From positions 1 to 64,000 of the forward strand of contig CANGHK010000007.1 in NCBI GenBank assembly GCA_947453625.1: a stretch of 64,000 bases of DNA, given 5' to 3'. Position 1 is the first letter of the stretch. The number at the start of each line of letters is the position of its first letter. The stretch comes from Burkholderiales bacterium (lineage in GTDB: Bacteria; Pseudomonadota; Gammaproteobacteria; Burkholderiales; Burkholderiaceae_C). The position numbers and the translations under genes are program-made. Shown in pieces: positions 17,032 to 25,171 of this stretch. The notes under the pieces are model-generated. The model was not told the origin of the DNA. It worked only from the letters and a program-made list of their open reading frames with translations, and searched no databases.

Positions 17032-17303
17032 GACCCGCTCGCTGGCGACAAATCATTGGCGAACACCGGCGAGCTCGACCACAGGCCTTTCAGCCCGCGC
17101 TTGCACACCGACACCTGCGACGGGTTGACCAGGATGGCATTGACCGCGTCGGTGGCCTCGAGAGCGCCCCCAAGGCCGCCGCCTTGCTGCGCCCGCCGCC
17201 CCGAGGGGGAGGAGAAGCGCTTGGGACGGACCGGCGTTTGTTTCTCAAGAGGCCAGGCCCGCAGCGCGGCGGCCTGGGCCAGGGTTCGGCGACGGAGGGT
17301 CAT
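17028..17303 (-). pseudogene. Remnant of a peptide-type ABC substrate-binding protein gene (ends only)
   Basis: 91 codons. It opens like an export signal (MTLRRRTLAQAAALRAWPL) and closes with VNPSQVSVCKRGLKGLWSSSPVFANDL, which resembles the C-terminus of family-5 (DppA-like) substrate-binding proteins (usually 500-550 residues). The two ends are joined by a GC-rich filler of about 75 bases (around 17160-17250) that resembles intergenic repeats elsewhere in the window rather than protein code. The frame is open, but the product would lack the ligand-binding domain. It lies directly after the two transporter ATPases, where the binding-protein gene would be expected. Confidence 0.6.
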
Positions 17304-17354
17304 GGGTTTTTCCTGAAGAGGGTGCCGGGTCCGGCCCGCAGGGCCGGGACGGAC

Positions 17355-18476
17355 TCAGCTGGCGCTGGATTCTGCCGTGTTCGCAGCCCCGCCAGACAAC
17401 ACCTGCTCGGCCAGATGGCAGGCCGCCTGGTGGCCTGCCGCCACTGCACGCAAGGCTGGCGCGCTGGTCAGACAGTCCGCCTGCCGCAGGGCGCATCGCG
17501 GCGCATAGGCGCAGCCCCCGGTGGCGGCATCCGCCTCGGTCAGCGGCTGCACCAGCCGGCGCGGCGCCCGGCGCGTGCCCGGCCGCACCCCGGGCACCGC
17601 GTCCATCATTGCCCGGGTGTAGGGGTGGGCAGCGGCGTTGAACAGCGCCTGCGGGCTGCCCTGCTCGACCACCCGGCCCTGGTAGAGCATCAGCACCTCG
17701 TCGCAGACCAGGTCGACCACCGCCAGGTCGTGGCTGATGAAGAGGTAGGTCACGCCCAGGCGGTCCTGCAAGTCCTGCATCAGGTTGAGCACCTGGGCCT
17801 GCACCGAGACGTCGAGCGCGCTGACCGGCTCATCGGCGACGATCAGCTTCGGGTTCGTGACCAGCGCGCGCGCGATCGCGATGCGCTGGCGCTGGCCACC
17901 CGAGAACTCATGCGGGTACTTGCCGGCGTCGGCCGCGCGCAGCCCCACTGCGTCGAGCATCGCGCCGACGCGCGCCTGTTGCTCGCCGCGCGACAGGCTG
18001 GCCTGGGCCGAGAACCAGGATGGGCCGCCTTGCGCGGAGAACCAGGATTGGCCGCCCTGGGCGGAGAACCAGGATTGGCCGCCCTGTGCGGAGAACCAGG
18101 ATTGGCCGCCTTGCGCGGCCAAGGGCTCAGCGACGATGTGGCCCACGGTCTGGCGTGGGTCGAGCGAGCCGAACGGGTCCTGGAACACCATCTGGAAATC
18201 GGCCCGGGCGCGGCGCAGACCGGCGGCGTCCAGCGCCTGCAAGTCCTGACCGCCCAGCCGCACCGTGCCGGCGGTGGGCGGCTCCAGCGCCATCACCAGC
18301 CGCGCCAGCGTGCTCTTGCCCGACCCCGACTCGCCCACCACGCCCAGGCTGCGGCCGGCGTGCAGCGCAAAGCTCACGCCCTGCAGCGCCGGCACCAGCG
18401 CGGGCCGGCTCAGCAGGTGCTCGCGCGGCAGGCGGTAATGCTTGACCAGGTCGTCGACCTGCAGCAGCAGCGTCAT
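17355..18476 (-). CDS. Dipeptide/oligopeptide ABC transporter ATPase (DppF/OppF-like)
   Basis: 373 residues. Walker A GESGSGKST, Q-loop FQDPFGSLDPRQ, signature FSGGQRQRIAIAR, Walker B KLIVADEPVSALDVS, and the Cys-rich peptide-transporter tail (CAYAPRCALRQADC) are visible. It energises peptide import at the inner membrane. It overlaps its partner ATPase by four bases (ATGA). Oddity: residues about 120-155, in the helical domain between Q-loop and signature, are four copies of a nine-residue unit (GGQSWFSAQ) encoded by a 27-bp tandem repeat. The Dpp-type label comes from family features; substrate is not known. Confidence 0.88.
   Translation of the reverse strand: MTLLLQVDDLVKHYRLPREHLLSRPALVPALQGVSFALHAGRSLGVVGESGSGKSTLARLVMALEPPTAGTVRLGGQDLQALDAAGLRRARADFQMVFQDPFGSLDPRQTVGHIVAEPLAAQGGQSWFSAQGGQSWFSAQGGQSWFSAQGGPSWFSAQASLSRGEQQARVGAMLDAVGLRAADAGKYPHEFSGGQRQRIAIARALVTNPKLIVADEPVSALDVSVQAQVLNLMQDLQDRLGVTYLFISHDLAVVDLVCDEVLMLYQGRVVEQGSPQALFNAAAHPYTRAMMDAVPGVRPGTRRAPRRLVQPLTEADAATGGCAYAPRCALRQADCLTSAPALRAVAAGHQAACHLAEQVLSGGAANTAESSAS
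18010..18117 (-). repeat. In-frame 27-bp tandem repeat, four copies, inside an ABC ATPase
   Basis: Units begin at 18010, 18037, 18064 and 18091 and differ by only a few bases. Each adds nine residues (GGQSWFSAQ, one with Pro for Gln). Because the unit is a multiple of three, copy number can change without breaking the frame. Confidence 0.9.
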
Positions 18477-19459
18477 GCCAGGGCCTGCGCCGCGTCCAGC
18501 CGAATGCAGCGCGCGGCATGGTCAGTCGCCACCTCGACCGCCGGCGGCAGCGCGCGCCGGCAGGCGTCTACGGCCAGCGTGCAGCGCTCGGCAAAGCCGC
18601 AGCCGTCTGGCAGGTCGATCAGCTCGGGCACCCGGCCCGGGATCGTGGCCAGCCGGTGGCCGCGCGGCAAGCCGAGCCGCGGCCGGGCCGCGAACAACCC
18701 GCGCGTATAGGGATGGGCGAGCTGCCTGAACACCGCGTCGGTGGGTCCGCTCTCGACCACCGTGCCGCCGTACATCACCAGCATGCGCTGCACGTTCTCG
18801 GCCATCACGCCCAGATCGTGGCTGATCAGCAGCAGCGCCATGCCGTCCTCGGCCACCAGCTGGGCGATCAGGTCCAGCACCTCGCGCTGTATCGTCACGT
18901 CGAGCGCGGTGGTGGGCTCGTCGGCGATCAGCAGGTCCGGCCCGCAGGCCAGCGCGATCGCGATCACCACCCGCTGGCGCTGGCCGCCCGACAACTGGTG
19001 CGGGTAGGCGTCGAGGCGCCGCTCAGCCTGTGGCAGCTGCACCCGCTGCAGCAGGCGCAAGGCCTCGGCGCGCGCGGCCCGGGCATCCATCTGCTTGTGC
19101 AGGCGCAGCGATTCGGCGATCTGGCGGCCTATCGGGTGCAAGGGGTTGAGCGCGGTCATCGGCTCCTGGAACACCATCGCCAGCCGGTTGCCGCGGAGTT
19201 TGCACCAGTCGGGCTCGGCCAGGGCGTTCAGCTCGCGGCCGTCCAGCCGCACCGACCCCGCGACCTGGGCCCGCTCGGGCAGCAGCCCCATCAGTGCCAG
19301 CGCGGTGATGCTCTTGCCGCAGCCCGACTCGCCGATCAGGCCCAGGGTCTGGCCGCGCTCGAGCGTGAACGAGATGCCGCGCAAGGCGTCGGCCGGCCCG
19401 CGCGGCGTGGCCAGCGTGACGCGCAGGTCACGCACCTCGAGCAGCGGCGCCGGGCTCAT
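18473..19459 (-). CDS. Dipeptide/oligopeptide ABC transporter ATPase (DppD/OppD-like)
   Basis: 328 residues. Walker [16 protein letters not shown]-loop [16 protein letters not shown], signature [15 protein letters not shown], Walker [17 protein letters not shown] and the peptide-type C-terminal Cys motif (CGFAERC...C) are all present. It pairs with the downstream ATPase as the heterodimer of a peptide importer. The ATG overlaps the CYTH stop, and its own stop overlaps the next start, so the three genes are translationally linked. Confidence 0.9.
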   Translation of the reverse strand: MSPAPLLEVRDLRVTLATPRGPADALRGISFTLERGQTLGLIGESGCGKSITALALMGLLPERAQVAGSVRLDGRELNALAEPDWCKLRGNRLAMVFQEPMTALNPLHPIGRQIAESLRLHKQMDARAARAEALRLLQRVQLPQAERRLDAYPHQLSGGQRQRVVIAIALACGPDLLIADEPTTALDVTIQREVLDLIAQLVAEDGMALLLISHDLGVMAENVQRMLVMYGGTVVESGPTDAVFRQLAHPYTRGLFAARPRLGLPRGHRLATIPGRVPELIDLPDGCGFAERCTLAVDACRRALPPAVEVATDHAARCIRLDAAQALA

Positions 19460-20031
19460 CCGGTCTTGGTGGCGATCGTGGTGGCGGACCTTGTGGCTGA
19501 CCTTGTGGCGTCAGCGCCGGCGCTGCACAGCAGGTCGAGGTAGGCGCCGCTGACCAGCTGCGCGGGGCCGATCGCCAGCCGCGCCATCAGGTCTTGCGCG
19601 ATGGCCCGGCCTTCGGCTTCGGTCTGGCCGTCGCGCAGCGTCACCTCGAGTTCGAGAAAATCACCCAGGCCGTCGACCCTGTCGAGGTGGATGCGGGTCG
19701 GGCCGACCAGCAGCAGGATGCGCTCCTTGCGCACCCGGCCCAGCTGGCCGCAGGCGCGGGTCAGCGCCAGGCGCAGGCTCTCGGGCTCGGCGACGGGCGC
19801 CAGCACATAGTCCGACAGCTTGGGGCCGTCACCGTTTGCCCGGTGGTAGTGGATCAATTCACCCGATCCATCACCGAAGACGCGCAGCTTGAGGCGGCCA
19901 TGCGGCGCGTCGAAGAAGGTGTCGTCCTGGTGGATCAGCTGCGGCGGGTCGCCGTCGCTCAGCGCACGGGCCAAGGGCAGCAGCGCATCGACGCTGTCGA
20001 TGCGGGCCTTGATTTCTACATTGGCGGGCAT
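19456..20031 (-). CDS. CYTH-domain protein (adenylate cyclase IV / triphosphatase fold)
   Basis: 191 residues. NVEIKARI at the start is the CYTH E-x-K signature, DDTFFDAPHGRLKLRVFG carries the second strand motif, and LDRVDGLGDFLELEV the last. CYTH enzymes act on triphosphate substrates (inorganic triphosphate, thiamine triphosphate, or ATP to cAMP) inside an acidic tunnel with divalent metal. Which one applies is not readable here. The tail is a low-complexity Ala/Thr/Ser stretch (SATRSAT). It overlaps the ATPase start by four bases, an odd partner for a peptide transporter. Confidence 0.82.
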   Translation of the reverse strand: MPANVEIKARIDSVDALLPLARALSDGDPPQLIHQDDTFFDAPHGRLKLRVFGDGSGELIHYHRANGDGPKLSDYVLAPVAEPESLRLALTRACGQLGRVRKERILLLVGPTRIHLDRVDGLGDFLELEVTLRDGQTEAEGRAIAQDLMARLAIGPAQLVSGAYLDLLCSAGADATRSATRSATTIATKTG

Positions 20032-20113
20032 GGCGCGATTGTGGCGCAGGCCCTGGCCAGACCAGGGCTTGTGCGGGACGCGCCAGACAGCGCGCCGGGC
20101 GCTGGCCGGTACT

Positions 20114-20368
20114 TTAGCGGCGCTGGTCGCCCGGACCGGGGCCGCGGCGTTCGATGTGGCGGAAGGTGATCCGACCCTTGGTCAGGTCGTAGGCCGAGAG
20201 CTCCAGCGACACGGCGTCGCCGGCCAGGATGCGGATATGGTGCTTGCGCATCTTGCCCGAGGTGTAGGCGATCAGCACATGGCCGTTGTCCAGCGTGACG
20301 CGGTAACGTGAGTCGGGCAGGACCTCGGTCACCTTGCCCTGCATTTCGATCAGTTCTTCCTTGGCCAT
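20114..20368 (-). CDS. infA: Translation initiation factor IF-1
   Basis: 84 residues: [20 protein letters not shown] and [14 protein letters not shown] are the S1-like OB-fold core of IF-1, which binds the ribosomal A site during initiation. The C-terminus is extended and basic ([11 protein letters not shown]), as in the longer IF-1 paralogues common in betaproteobacteria, so a second copy elsewhere (often near the ribosomal protein genes) is likely. The ATG at 20368 is supported by homology, although the frame is open further upstream. Confidence 0.95.
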   Translation of the reverse strand: MAKEELIEMQGKVTEVLPDSRYRVTLDNGHVLIAYTSGKMRKHHIRILAGDAVSLELSAYDLTKGRITFRHIERRGPGPGDQRR

Positions 20369-20790
20369 AGGGCGCGGGTCTCCGGCTTGAATCCTCGAGG
20401 TGCTGCCGCCTTGGCGGCCGGGCAACACCGGCATGAACAATATTGCGGCCGGCCACCGGCGCATCGCACCAGCGGCAAACCACAGGCATTTGGGCTGCCC
20501 TCGGGATCCCCCCTCTTGGCGAAAGGCGGGCGGCCTGCCGCCCTGGCATCGTGGGCTGCAGGCCGGTCAGCGTCGCCTGCCGCCCTATACAACCCGGGCA
20601 GCGAGACCAGCGTGAGCAAACCAGGTCACTGGCGGCGCTGGAAACCGATTCACTGCTCTTGGGCCTTGGGCCTTGGGCGGTAGGTCGTGGTCCGGAAGTG
20701 CCGCTGTGGCGGCGGCACAACGCGCCGAACCCCAGATTGTACGCTGAAGGCCCGGGATGGGCGTTGGCGCCTCGCGCAGTCCTGCGGGCA
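20369..20790. other. Gene-free stretch between infA and the ABC permease pair
   Basis: About 420 bases with no gene I can support. It contains a short tandem TGGGCCT repeat near 20660 and GC-rich inverted repeats. It separates the permease pair from infA and the downstream ATPases, so an infA promoter probably lies here on the minus strand; AATATTGT near 20441 is a weak -10 candidate. Confidence 0.4.
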
Positions 20791-21666
20791 TCAGCGGCGG
20801 CGCGCCAGCCGCGGGTCGAGCAGGTCGCGCAGACCGTCGCCCATCAGGTTCAGGCCCAGCACGCTCAGCGCGATCGTCACCCCCGGGTAGACCGCCAGCA
20901 GCGGGGCCTGGAACAGCAGGGTCTGGGCTTCGTTGAGCATGCGACCCCAGCTCGGCTGCGGCGGCTGGGTGCCCAGGCCCAGGTAGCTCAGCGCGGCCTC
21001 GGCCAGGATCGCGGTGGCGAACGAGATCGTTGCCTGCACGATCAGCACGCTGGCGATGTTGGGCAACACATGGTCCAGCGTGATGCGCCAGGGCCCGAAA
21101 CCGGCCGCGCGCGAGGCCAGCACGTAGTCTCGCGACCAGACCGCATTGGCCGCGCCGCGAGTGATGCGGGCGAACACCGGGATGTTGAAGATGCCTATCG
21201 CCAGTATCCCGGTCAGCAAGCCCGGGCCGTAGATCGCGCCCAGCATGATGGCCGACAGCAGCGCCGGGAAGGCGAAGGTGAAGTCCGATGCCCGCATCAC
21301 CAGTTCCTCGACCCAGCCGCGCCGCGCCGCGGCCAGGCAACCCAGCAGCACGCCTGTCGACAGGCCTATGCCCACCGCCACCACGCCGACGACGATCGAG
21401 TTCTGCGCCCCCACCAGCAGCAGCGAGGCGATGTCGCGGCCCAGGCTGTCGGTGCCCAGCCAGTGCGCGGCGCCGGGGGGCTGCAGCTTGGCCGGGATGT
21501 CGATCTCGGCCGGTGGGTAGGGCGACCAGACCAGTGAGACCAGCGCGGCCAGCACCAGCAACGCGCTCAGCGTGGCGCCGATCGCGAAGCTGGAATGGCG
21601 CAGCGCGCGCCGCCAGAAGCCCGGCAGTGCGCCAGCGCGCCGGCGGGCGGAGTCCGGGGTGTCCAT
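20791..21666 (-). CDS. Dipeptide/oligopeptide ABC transporter permease (DppC/OppC-like)
   Basis: 291 residues with about six membrane segments. HWLGTDSLGRDIASLLLVGAQNS is the family signature near the start of the second half-domain, and the EAA loop reads ASRAAGFGPWRITLDHVLPN. It forms the inner-membrane channel with the neighbouring permease. Its ATG at 21666 directly abuts the upstream permease stop (21667). Confidence 0.92.
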   Translation of the reverse strand: MDTPDSARRRAGALPGFWRRALRHSSFAIGATLSALLVLAALVSLVWSPYPPAEIDIPAKLQPPGAAHWLGTDSLGRDIASLLLVGAQNSIVVGVVAVGIGLSTGVLLGCLAAARRGWVEELVMRASDFTFAFPALLSAIMLGAIYGPGLLTGILAIGIFNIPVFARITRGAANAVWSRDYVLASRAAGFGPWRITLDHVLPNIASVLIVQATISFATAILAEAALSYLGLGTQPPQPSWGRMLNEAQTLLFQAPLLAVYPGVTIALSVLGLNLMGDGLRDLLDPRLARRR

Positions 21667-22638
21667 CTAGGCGTCGTTCGCCTGCAGTCGCGGGTCGACC
21701 AGCGCGTACAGCAGGTCGACGCAGAAGTTGACCACCACCACCACCGCAACCAGCAGCATCACCACGTCGCGCACCACCACCAGGTCGCGGTTGGCGATGG
21801 CCTGGAACACCAGCCGGCCGATGCCGGGCAGCACGAAGACGTTCTCGACCACGATGGTGCCGGTGATCAGGTTGGCGAACTGCAGGCCCATGATCGTCAG
21901 CACCGGGATCATCGCGTTGCGCAGCACGTGACCCCACAGCGTGGCGCGCCGGCTCAGGCCCTTGGCGCGCGCGGTGCGCACGAAATCCTCGCGCATCACC
22001 TCCAGCACCGCCGATCGGGTGACCCGCGCCAGGATCGCCGCCTGCACCAGCGCCAGCGCGACCGCCGGCAGCAGCAGCGACTTCAGGCCCTGGCCCAGGC
22101 TGGCGGCGGAGAACCCGTCGTCACCCGCCCAACCCGGAAAGCCCCCGGCGCTGACCCACTGCAGCTTGACCGCGAACAGCAGGATCAGCAGGATCGCGAA
22201 CCAGAAGCTCGGGATCGCGATGCCGATCTGGCTCGTCGTCATCACCGCCAGGTCGCCGATCCGGTTGTGCTGCGACGCGGCGAAGATGCCCATCGCCAGC
22301 GCCAGCGCGGTGGTCAGCCCCATCGCCAGCGCGGCCAGCGGCACGCTGACCTGCAGCCGATCGGCAATCAGTTCGGCGGTGGGCGTGCCGTAGGAGAAGC
22401 TGTTGGCGGTGCGGCCCTGCAGCAGGCCGCTGATCCAGCGTCCATAGCGCTGCGGCGCGGGCCGGTCCAGGCCCAGCTTGCCCTCCAGCGCGGCAATCGA
22501 TTCGGGCGTGGCGGTCTCGCCCAGCATCACCTGGGCCACGTTGCCGGGCAACAACTCCAGCACCGAGAACACCAAGACCGAAGCCATCGCCAGCGTGGCG
22601 AGAAAAGTGGCGAGCCGCTTGAACAGGAAGACGCTCAT
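21667..22638 (-). CDS. Dipeptide/oligopeptide ABC transporter permease (DppB/OppB-like)
   Basis: 323 residues: one N-terminal membrane helix (FLATLAMASVLVFSVLELLPG), a periplasmic loop and five more helices. The EAA loop TARAKGLSRRATLWGHVLRNAMIP is diagnostic. It is the first gene of the minus-strand transporter group and divergent from the aldehyde dehydrogenase, with about 100 bases between them for both promoters. Confidence 0.92.
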   Translation of the reverse strand: MSVFLFKRLATFLATLAMASVLVFSVLELLPGNVAQVMLGETATPESIAALEGKLGLDRPAPQRYGRWISGLLQGRTANSFSYGTPTAELIADRLQVSVPLAALAMGLTTALALAMGIFAASQHNRIGDLAVMTTSQIGIAIPSFWFAILLILLFAVKLQWVSAGGFPGWAGDDGFSAASLGQGLKSLLLPAVALALVQAAILARVTRSAVLEVMREDFVRTARAKGLSRRATLWGHVLRNAMIPVLTIMGLQFANLITGTIVVENVFVLPGIGRLVFQAIANRDLVVVRDVVMLLVAVVVVVNFCVDLLYALVDPRLQANDA

Positions 22639-22740
22639 GCGACAGCCGGGCTGGCACCAGGCGGGCGGCAGGGTGTGGGGCGGATCATGCAATCTATGAT
22701 GCCCCAAACGCATGCCCCAAACCCGCCAGGACCCGCTGCG

Positions 22741-24192
22741 ATGCCCATTCCCTTCGACCCCAGCCTGGTGCTGATCGCCGGCCAGTGGCGCGCCGGCGCC
22801 TCGGTCCAGCGCCTGCCGCTGCTCAACCCCAGCGACGGCAGCCTGCTGGCGCAGATCGCCCGCGGCAATGCCGATGACGTCGATGCCGCGGTGGTCGCCG
22901 CGCAAGCCGCGCTGGCCGGCGACTGGGGCCGTCTCAGTGCCGCCGAGCGCGGCCGCATCCTGCTGAAGATGAGCGCGATCACGCTGGACCGCGCCGACGA
23001 ATTGGCCAGGCTGGAGGCGCTGGACGTCGGCAAGCCGCTCAAGCAGGGCCGTGCCGACGCGGTGGCGCTGGCGCGCTACCTCGAGTTCTACGGCGGCGCC
23101 GCCGACAAGGTGCATGGCGAGACGATTCCGTTCGCCAACGGCTATACCGCCTTGACGCTGCGCGAACCGCATGGCGTGACCGGCCATATCGTGCCCTGGA
23201 ACTACCCGATGCAGATCATCGGCCGCTCGGTCGGCGCGGCGCTGGCGATGGGCAATGCCTGCGTGCTGAAACCCGCCGAGGAGGCCTGCCTGAGCGCGCT
23301 GGCTTTCGGCCACATCGCGCGGGAGGCGGGGCTGCCGGCCGGCGCACTCAACATCGTGCCCGGGCTGGGCGAGGAGGCCGGCGCGGCGTTGTCGGCGCAT
23401 CCCGGCGTGGCGCACCTGTCCTTCACCGGCTCGGTGGCGGTGGGGCGGCTGATCCAGGCCGCCGCGGCACTGAACGTGATTCCGGTCACGCTGGAGCTCG
23501 GCGGCAAGAGCCCGCAGATCGTCTTTGCCGATGCCGACCTGGACGCGGCGCTGCCCTTCCTGGTCAACGCCGGCATCCAGAACGCGGGCCAGACCTGCTC
23601 GGCGGCGTCACGCATCCTGGTCGAGCGCGCCGTGTTCGACGAGGTGCGGCGGCGCATGGCTGAGCGCTATGGCGCGCTGCGGGTCGGCCCGGCGCTGGAC
23701 GACCCGGACGTCGGCCCGCTGATCTCGGCGCGCCAGCGCGCGACCGTCCAGGCTTACCTGGCGCTGGCGCGCGACAGCGGGTTGGCCATCGCCGGCCAGG
23801 CCGTGCTGCCCGACAGCTTGCCGGCCGGTGGCTGCTATGTCGCGCCCACGCTGCTGGCGCCCTGCGACCCCGGGCACCGGCTGGCGCAGGAGGAGATCTT
23901 CGGCCCGGTGCAGGTGATGATCCCGTTCGAGGGCGAGGCACAGGCACTGGCGATCGCCAACGGCACGGCCTACGGCCTGGTGGCCGGGGTCTGGACGCGT
24001 GACGGCGGACGCCAGTTCCGCATGGCGCGTCAACTGCGCTGCGGCCAGGTCTTCATCAACAATTACGGCGCGGGTGGCGGCATCGAGCTGCCGTTCGGCG
24101 GCGTCAAGCATTCCGGCCACGGCCGCGAGAAGGGCTTCGAGGCGCTGTACGGCTTCTCGTCGCTCAAGACGGTTGCAATCAAACACGACTGA
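22741..24192 (+). CDS. NAD(P)-dependent aldehyde dehydrogenase
   Basis: 483 residues. Catalytic Cys in NAGQTCSAASR, catalytic Glu in VTLELGGKSPQIVF, coenzyme-binding FTGSVAVGR and VPWNYPMQI are all present, as is the C-terminal PFGGVKHSGHGREKG. It oxidises an aldehyde to the acid in the cytosol and resembles betaine- or gamma-aminobutyraldehyde-type dehydrogenases, but the substrate is not certain. It is followed after 13 bases by an SDR gene, so the two probably form an operon that handles an alcohol or aldehyde. Confidence 0.92.
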   Translation: MPIPFDPSLVLIAGQWRAGASVQRLPLLNPSDGSLLAQIARGNADDVDAAVVAAQAALAGDWGRLSAAERGRILLKMSAITLDRADELARLEALDVGKPLKQGRADAVALARYLEFYGGAADKVHGETIPFANGYTALTLREPHGVTGHIVPWNYPMQIIGRSVGAALAMGNACVLKPAEEACLSALAFGHIAREAGLPAGALNIVPGLGEEAGAALSAHPGVAHLSFTGSVAVGRLIQAAAALNVIPVTLELGGKSPQIVFADADLDAALPFLVNAGIQNAGQTCSAASRILVERAVFDEVRRRMAERYGALRVGPALDDPDVGPLISARQRATVQAYLALARDSGLAIAGQAVLPDSLPAGGCYVAPTLLAPCDPGHRLAQEEIFGPVQVMIPFEGEAQALAIANGTAYGLVAGVWTRDGGRQFRMARQLRCGQVFINNYGAGGGIELPFGGVKHSGHGREKGFEALYGFSSLKTVAIKHD

Positions 24193-24205
24193 CAGGAGAC
24201 AAGCT

Positions 24206-24970
24206 ATGAGACTCAAGGACAAAGTGGCCATCATCACCGGTGGCGGATCGGGCTTTGGCGAAGGCATCGCCGCCAAGTTCGTCGCCGAGGGCGCGCAGGT
24301 GCTGATCGCCGACCGCGATCTGGAAAACGGCCTGCGCGTGGCGGCCTTGCTGGGCCCGGCCGCCCGTGCGGTGAAGGTGGACGTGGCGGTGGCGGCCGAT
24401 GTGCGCTTGATGATGGAGGCCGCCGAACAGCATTTCGGCCGCATCGACATCCTGGTCAACAACGCCGGCGTCACCCATTTGCCGCAGTTGCTGGAAGACG
24501 TGTCGGAGGACGACTTCGACCGCGTCGTGGCGGTCAACATGAAGGCGATCTACCTGGCGATGCGTGAAGCCGTGCCGCGCCTGAAGGCCAACGCGCCGGG
24601 CCGGCATGGCATACGCGGCGTGGTGCTCAACGTCGCCAGCACCGCCGGTGTCAGCCCGCGGCCGCGCCTGAGCTGGTACAACGCCAGCAAGGGCTGGGTC
24701 ATCACCGCCACCCGCGCCAACGCGGTCGAACTCGCGCCCTTCGGCATCCGGGTGGTGGCGCTGAACCCGGTGGCCGGCGAGACGCCGCTGCTCAAGAGCT
24801 TCCTGGGCGAGGACACGCCGGCGATGCGCGCCAAGTTCCTGGCGACCATCCCGCTGGGCCGGTTCTCGCTGCCCGAGGACCTGGGCAACGCCGCCTGCTA
24901 CCTGTGCAGCGACGAGGCCAGCATGGTCACCGGCGTGTGCATGGAGATCGACGGCGGACGCTGCATCTGA
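24206..24970 (+). CDS. Short-chain dehydrogenase/reductase
   Basis: 254 residues. Rossmann motif TGGGSGFGEG, NNAG at the fourth strand, catalytic Ser in NVASTAG and YNASK for Tyr/Lys. The C-terminus (EIDGGRCI) is that of classical SDRs such as 3-oxoacyl-ACP reductase or glucose dehydrogenase relatives. AGGAG precedes the ATG. Pairing with the upstream aldehyde dehydrogenase suggests a short oxidation pathway. Confidence 0.9.
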   Translation: MRLKDKVAIITGGGSGFGEGIAAKFVAEGAQVLIADRDLENGLRVAALLGPAARAVKVDVAVAADVRLMMEAAEQHFGRIDILVNNAGVTHLPQLLEDVSEDDFDRVVAVNMKAIYLAMREAVPRLKANAPGRHGIRGVVLNVASTAGVSPRPRLSWYNASKGWVITATRANAVELAPFGIRVVALNPVAGETPLLKSFLGEDTPAMRAKFLATIPLGRFSLPEDLGNAACYLCSDEASMVTGVCMEIDGGRCI

Positions 24971-25088
24971 GGCTGGCGCTTTCCTGCTGCGCGGGCCGAT
25001 CTCGCGCCTGCGGTACTCGCCGTACGGGTGTACGGCTGCGTTCCTCGACGCAATCTCGGCCCGCTCGCGACGGAAATCGCCAGCCTCA
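24968..25088. repeat. Long imperfect inverted repeat between convergent genes
   Basis: TGAGGCTGGCG (24968-24978) is exactly complementary to CGCCAGCCTCA (25078-25088), and inner parts also pair (GGGCCGA with TCGGCCC; TTTCC with GGAAA). The outer left arm includes the SDR stop codon. It looks like a mobile intergenic repeat of the kind scattered in Burkholderiales genomes and could end transcription from both sides. Confidence 0.6.
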
Positions 25089-25171
25089 GGCCGGGTGCGT
25101 CAGCCCAAGCCGCAGAGGGCTTGGGCCTTCGTAGGCGGCAGGCCCCGCGCAGGCGGGCCCTGCTGTCCGAC

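Noticed and set aside
18010..18117. CRISPR array
   Set aside because: Units are contiguous without spacers and stay in frame inside a conserved ATPase, so this is a coding tandem repeat.
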